NCBI RefSeq assembly: GCF_964199755.1 | Contig: NC_133910.1 | Location: 13,772,711-13,836,710 of the forward strand | Length of the DNA stretch: 64,000 bases | Direction: 5' to 3' | From: Larus michahellis | Lineage: Eukaryota; Chordata; Aves; Charadriiformes; Laridae | The notes under the pieces: generated by a model | Databases searched by the model: none | Told to the model about the DNA's origin: nothing | What the model saw: only the letters and a program-made list of their open reading frames with translations | Part shown: positions 60,791 through 64,000 of the stretch, piece by piece | Layout of the letters: each line of letters starts with the position of its first letter | Position numbering within the stretch: the stretch's first letter is position 1 | Position numbers and translations under genes: made by a program

Positions 60791-60900
60791 CATGGTTTCG
60801 GCTATTTCTAAGGGAAAGACTTAAAAAAAAATAATAAATCCCCAAACCCAAAGCCCTGACAGCGCTGGCGGAGGAGCCTCCAAAATCGGAGATTTGCTAC

Positions 60901-60927
60901 TTTTTTTTTTTTTTTTTTTTTTTTTTT
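60901..60927. repeat. T homopolymer (27 bases)
   Basis: A run of about 27 T immediately after the CpG island. Prone to sequencing and replication slippage. Confidence 0.85.
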
Positions 60928-61525
60928 GTGCATTTTCCACTCGTCGTTTCTTTCTGTTATTATTGTAATTTTGTGCGAAAGGAAGTTATGAACAACTGCA
61001 AGTCAGGAAGTGGAAATCCACACCGGTTGTGACAAGCTGGGGCTAAAAACTATTTCATTATTTATATAGATGTGTCTATCAACATTCTGCTTTTCATCCA
61101 AAGAATAAAGGGAAATACCGGCTAGTCCTATGTTTGACGGTGAATGACAGACCGCATCTGAAGAAAGGAAGGACTAAATATATCAGCTAAGAACACCACC
61201 GTTATTTATTGAACTCAAGAGACCTTTTTTTAACCCAAAGACTTTGAGCAAGAGACTTAATAGGTCGTTAAAAGGGGAAAAAATAAATCTTAAAGGCCCT
61301 TTTGCTTCTGAAGTGCAGCTAACCTCAAAAATACGAGCAGTACTTGTAAGACAGATACTCAAATTAAGGCTTTACATGATGAATTTTCTATCCTATGGAT
61401 ATCAGTTTTGAGATTACAAACCAAGATCTGTAATTGATCTAGCACCAGATAATTTCAATGCCTAATATTCCCCAGGATTGCTGGAGTACCCCAGGAGCTG
61501 CGTCGGACTGTACTCGGGGTATGCC

Positions 61526-61788
61526 ATGGGCTGTATTCAGAGTATTAGCTGCAAATCCAAAGTTTTCCGGGAAAGTATTTCAGTGATTGAAGTCAAAGCC
61601 TCCATCGATCCCATTCCCACCAGCATCGACGAGTCCTCCAGCGTGGTCCTGCGCTACCGGACCCCTCACTTCCGAGCCTCTGCCCAAGTGTTGGTGCCCC
61701 CTATTCCCAAGAAGGAGACCTGGATCGTGGGCTGGATCCAGGCTTGCAGCCACATGGAATTTTACAATCACTACGGGGAACAGGGAAT
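61526..61788 (+). CDS. FAM78A: FAM78A, first coding exon (gene continues off right edge)
   Basis: FAM78A is a conserved vertebrate protein of unknown function with a single family domain shared with FAM78B. The exon encodes 87 codons plus two bases, beginning MGCIQSISCKSKVFRESISV. It contains the family blocks IDPIPTSIDESSSVVLRYRT and PPIPKKETWIVGWIQACSHM, and ends NHYGEQG before the donor GGAAT|GTAAGT. The ATG at 61526 was chosen because its context GCCATGG is optimal and because the product then starts MGC, a classic N-myristoylation plus palmitoylation signature. An in-frame ATG at 61478 would add 16 residues with weaker support. Another ATG at 61458 and one at 61521 are out of frame. The remaining coding exon (about two thirds of the protein) is outside the window. 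Divergent from PLPP7, as in mammals. Confidence 0.95.
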
Positions 61789-64000
61789 GTAAGTATTTCC
61801 AAGAGCGCGTGCGGGTGCATTTGCCTAGCGGGAAGAAAGAGTGGGAGAACCATGGCCTGGCTGGGAAATAATGGATTGAGCTGAAAATTATAGCCTGGTT
61901 GGTTTGATTTTAAAACCCGGCCCTTCTGAAACTTATCAGGACTTTCTCGTATGTTTAAAATACCGGAGAGCTTGTCCCTGCCCTTTTAAAGGGGTGGGTG
62001 TTCTTCTCTTCTACTGGGAATGTGCCCAAGCCCTAACCCAAACCCACTTGCTCTGTCAGGGACCCAAAAGCAACACTGTATTTGACAACAGCTTTTGAGC
62101 AGCGCTGGAGATCCTGAAATCCCAGGTCAGCCCTGCCGCGACGGGCACCCCTGGTTTGGTACGCGTTTTAGGTGAGGGGTTCCCCTGACAGCCAGCTCCT
62201 CTCTTCCTTGTCCCCCCCCATCCCTTACGGGGTAAAACTCCGCCTTGACAAGCCCCAGGGACAGGCGAGGGCTGACACTTGTGGCACGGTGCCGTCCCCA
62301 GCGTGCGGTGCTGCTGCTGCAGTGTGCCATGGCTGCGAGCGCGGTAGCCCACCGGCTTCGGGAACGCACTTTAACGTCAGAGGAGGAATCCTGCTTGCTT
62401 TGCCCACGGGAGCAGGCAGCCCACAGGGAAAGCACAAGATGGATTTAACCCACTGATAATGAAACCCTTTTGCATCACCTTGGAGCAGGGTGGAAATTTC
62501 ACATTAACCCTCCTTTTGGGTAACGTAAGAGTGGGAATATATAGGTATATATGTAAGGTAGGAGGAACGTGGGGGCTGTTTGCTCACCAAAAGCCCCGTG
62601 TTACTGGTCAGACAGTCATAGCGAGACAGGAATGAGTCAAATTAAAATGCCACCTCCCTGCTGTGAGAAGTCACCTCTCCCCGGTCCCCCAGCAGTTTGT
62701 TCCCCAACCCTTGTCGCAGGCTTTGGCCCGCGATTGGATCAGCAGCGGCACCTGATCTCCCGCTGCCTGCACAGACCAGTCCTGCAGCTCTCGGTGCGGG
62801 GCAGCACTGGTGCAGCAGGACTCTCTCTGCCCAGCCACGGGGACAAACGCTGAGCCTGCTGCTGGCAGATGGGGTGGTGGCTGGAGGTGCTGATGCTGCC
62901 CTGGCGCTGGGGACAAGGCAGAAAGGAGAGGTCAGGTCTAAGCAAACCCTCCCGGCTGCTCATCCCAGGTGCCCTGGGTTGGGGAGATGCCGGCTCAGCC
63001 CCTCGAGGGTCATTTTGGGTGGCTTAAAAAAAAAAAAGTGGGTGAGGAGGGCTGAAGGAGGATGGGAATATGGAGTGGGGCTGGAGAACAGGACACACTG
63101 ACTCGGTGCGGTGCCCTCCTCGAGGCCTGAACATCTGCACGCACACCCCGGCCCTTCTTCCCTGCCTGTAAGCCGGGGTGAGGACACGGGTTCAGCATCG
63201 CGGATGTAAGGCAAATCCGCGCTGTAAGGTGTGGAGCAGAGGGAAGGGCACGCCGAGGGGCAGCCGCAAGCGACGGCCTGTCCCACCCCCCGCATCTGTC
63301 CCCACGTCCCCTCCCTGCTCAAACGGGAAGCGCCTCGAGAAGCAAACTGGCACCTGGCAAACACCGGGAGCGAGGGAGCAGAGCGGCTTATCTTGAGTTT
63401 AAGAGTACTTACAACAGGCCCGAAATCTGTAGGCTTTTTGGCTCCGACACCATCTTCAGCAAGGACAATTTGTTGCTCAGATGTTCCCAATTCCAGGCGT
63501 TTGGGATTTGCATGTGTAATTCTCGGGCTCATTTAGAAATCCTGTCTTTGGCGACCAGCTGCAAAGGAAAACAGAAAAGTCCACTGTATATAAATACAGC
63601 TCACATCCACCGAAATAACAAGGACGGGGCAGAGAGCTGTTCTGCCAGGGCTGCCGTGGGCTGCCAACCTCAGCGTGTCCTTTTATTTCTCTGCACCTGA
63701 GTTTCCCAGTGTTTAAAATGAGGATTTGGTGCGGCCTTCCCTTGCTGGAATGCTTTGAGACAAAAAAAAGTTGTACCTACAAGCTAAGTGCTGTAAACAG
63801 GTAGTCAGAATTTAACACTGCAGCTACGTAGGAGAGCTATTAGCCAGAAAATCATGGAAACAAAGATTTTTTTTTTTTCCTTAAGAGGCTTAATGACATT
63901 TAACTGATATAAAAATAAGAGTTACCCAAACATAAGCAGGAGCTGGTCTGTTCCTCCGCTCTCTTTCTGTAGACCCATCGCCATCTGAAAGCTATAAATA
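61789..64000. other. FAM78A: FAM78A intron 1 (partial)
   Basis: Starts with a consensus GTAAGT donor. The remainder to the window edge shows no conserved coding block, repeat family or RNA gene that I can recognise. Confidence 0.8.

Noticed and set aside
60059-60793. 244-codon minus-strand open frame
   Set aside because: Lies in the FAM78A CpG island, with Arg/Pro/Ser low-complexity translation and GGA repeats on the other strand.

Overview
The window reads as vertebrate, almost certainly bird (or another sauropsid), nuclear DNA. It contains spliced genes with GT/AG introns, CpG-island promoters and three insertions of the CR1 LINE family typical of bird genomes. Three protein-coding genes are recognisable from their exon translations: PRRC2B (minus), PLPP7/PPAPDC3/NET39 (minus) and FAM78A (plus). 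Their order and orientation match the FAM78A-PLPP7-PRRC2B block of human 9q34.13, which from memory corresponds to chicken chromosome 17. The window therefore looks like an ordinary syntenic piece of a gene-dense microchromosome. No prokaryotic system, CRISPR array, tRNA or rRNA was seen.

Layout. Positions 1-9,370 hold the first eight coding exons of PRRC2B on the minus strand. They encode the N-terminal 373 codons with unbroken reading phase, and the gene runs off the left edge. A 5'-truncated CR1 (about 4.78-6.2 kb) sits in one of its introns. Positions 9.4-22.5 kb are one long 5' intron leading to a CpG island and promoter (about 22.5-23.8 kb). Positions 24-40.7 kb lie between PRRC2B and PLPP7. 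This interval would normally be called intergenic, but the minus strand carries a series of open segments flanked by good splice sites, several with compatible phases. I interpret them as a possible unrecognised multi-exon gene (here 'gene X'), with a small CpG island at about 29.69-30.09 kb inside it. Positions 40.75-54.9 kb hold PLPP7: two coding exons separated by a 12.7 kb intron with two short CR1 fragments and a 23-bp minisatellite. A compact muscle-type promoter motif cluster lies just upstream of its start codon. Positions 55-59.8 kb are non-coding apart from ZNF143-like motifs near both gene starts. Positions 59.8-61.8 kb hold the FAM78A CpG island, its leader and first coding exon. 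The rest is FAM78A intron, with its second coding exon beyond the right edge.

The three named genes do not form a pathway. PRRC2B is a large cytoplasmic RNA-associated protein, PLPP7 an inner-nuclear-membrane protein of muscle and FAM78A an uncharacterised conserved protein. The main items for follow-up are gene X, the PLPP7 promoter cluster, the altered catalytic motifs of PLPP7 and the start and leader structure of FAM78A. All gene names come from recognising the translated exons; no database search was run.
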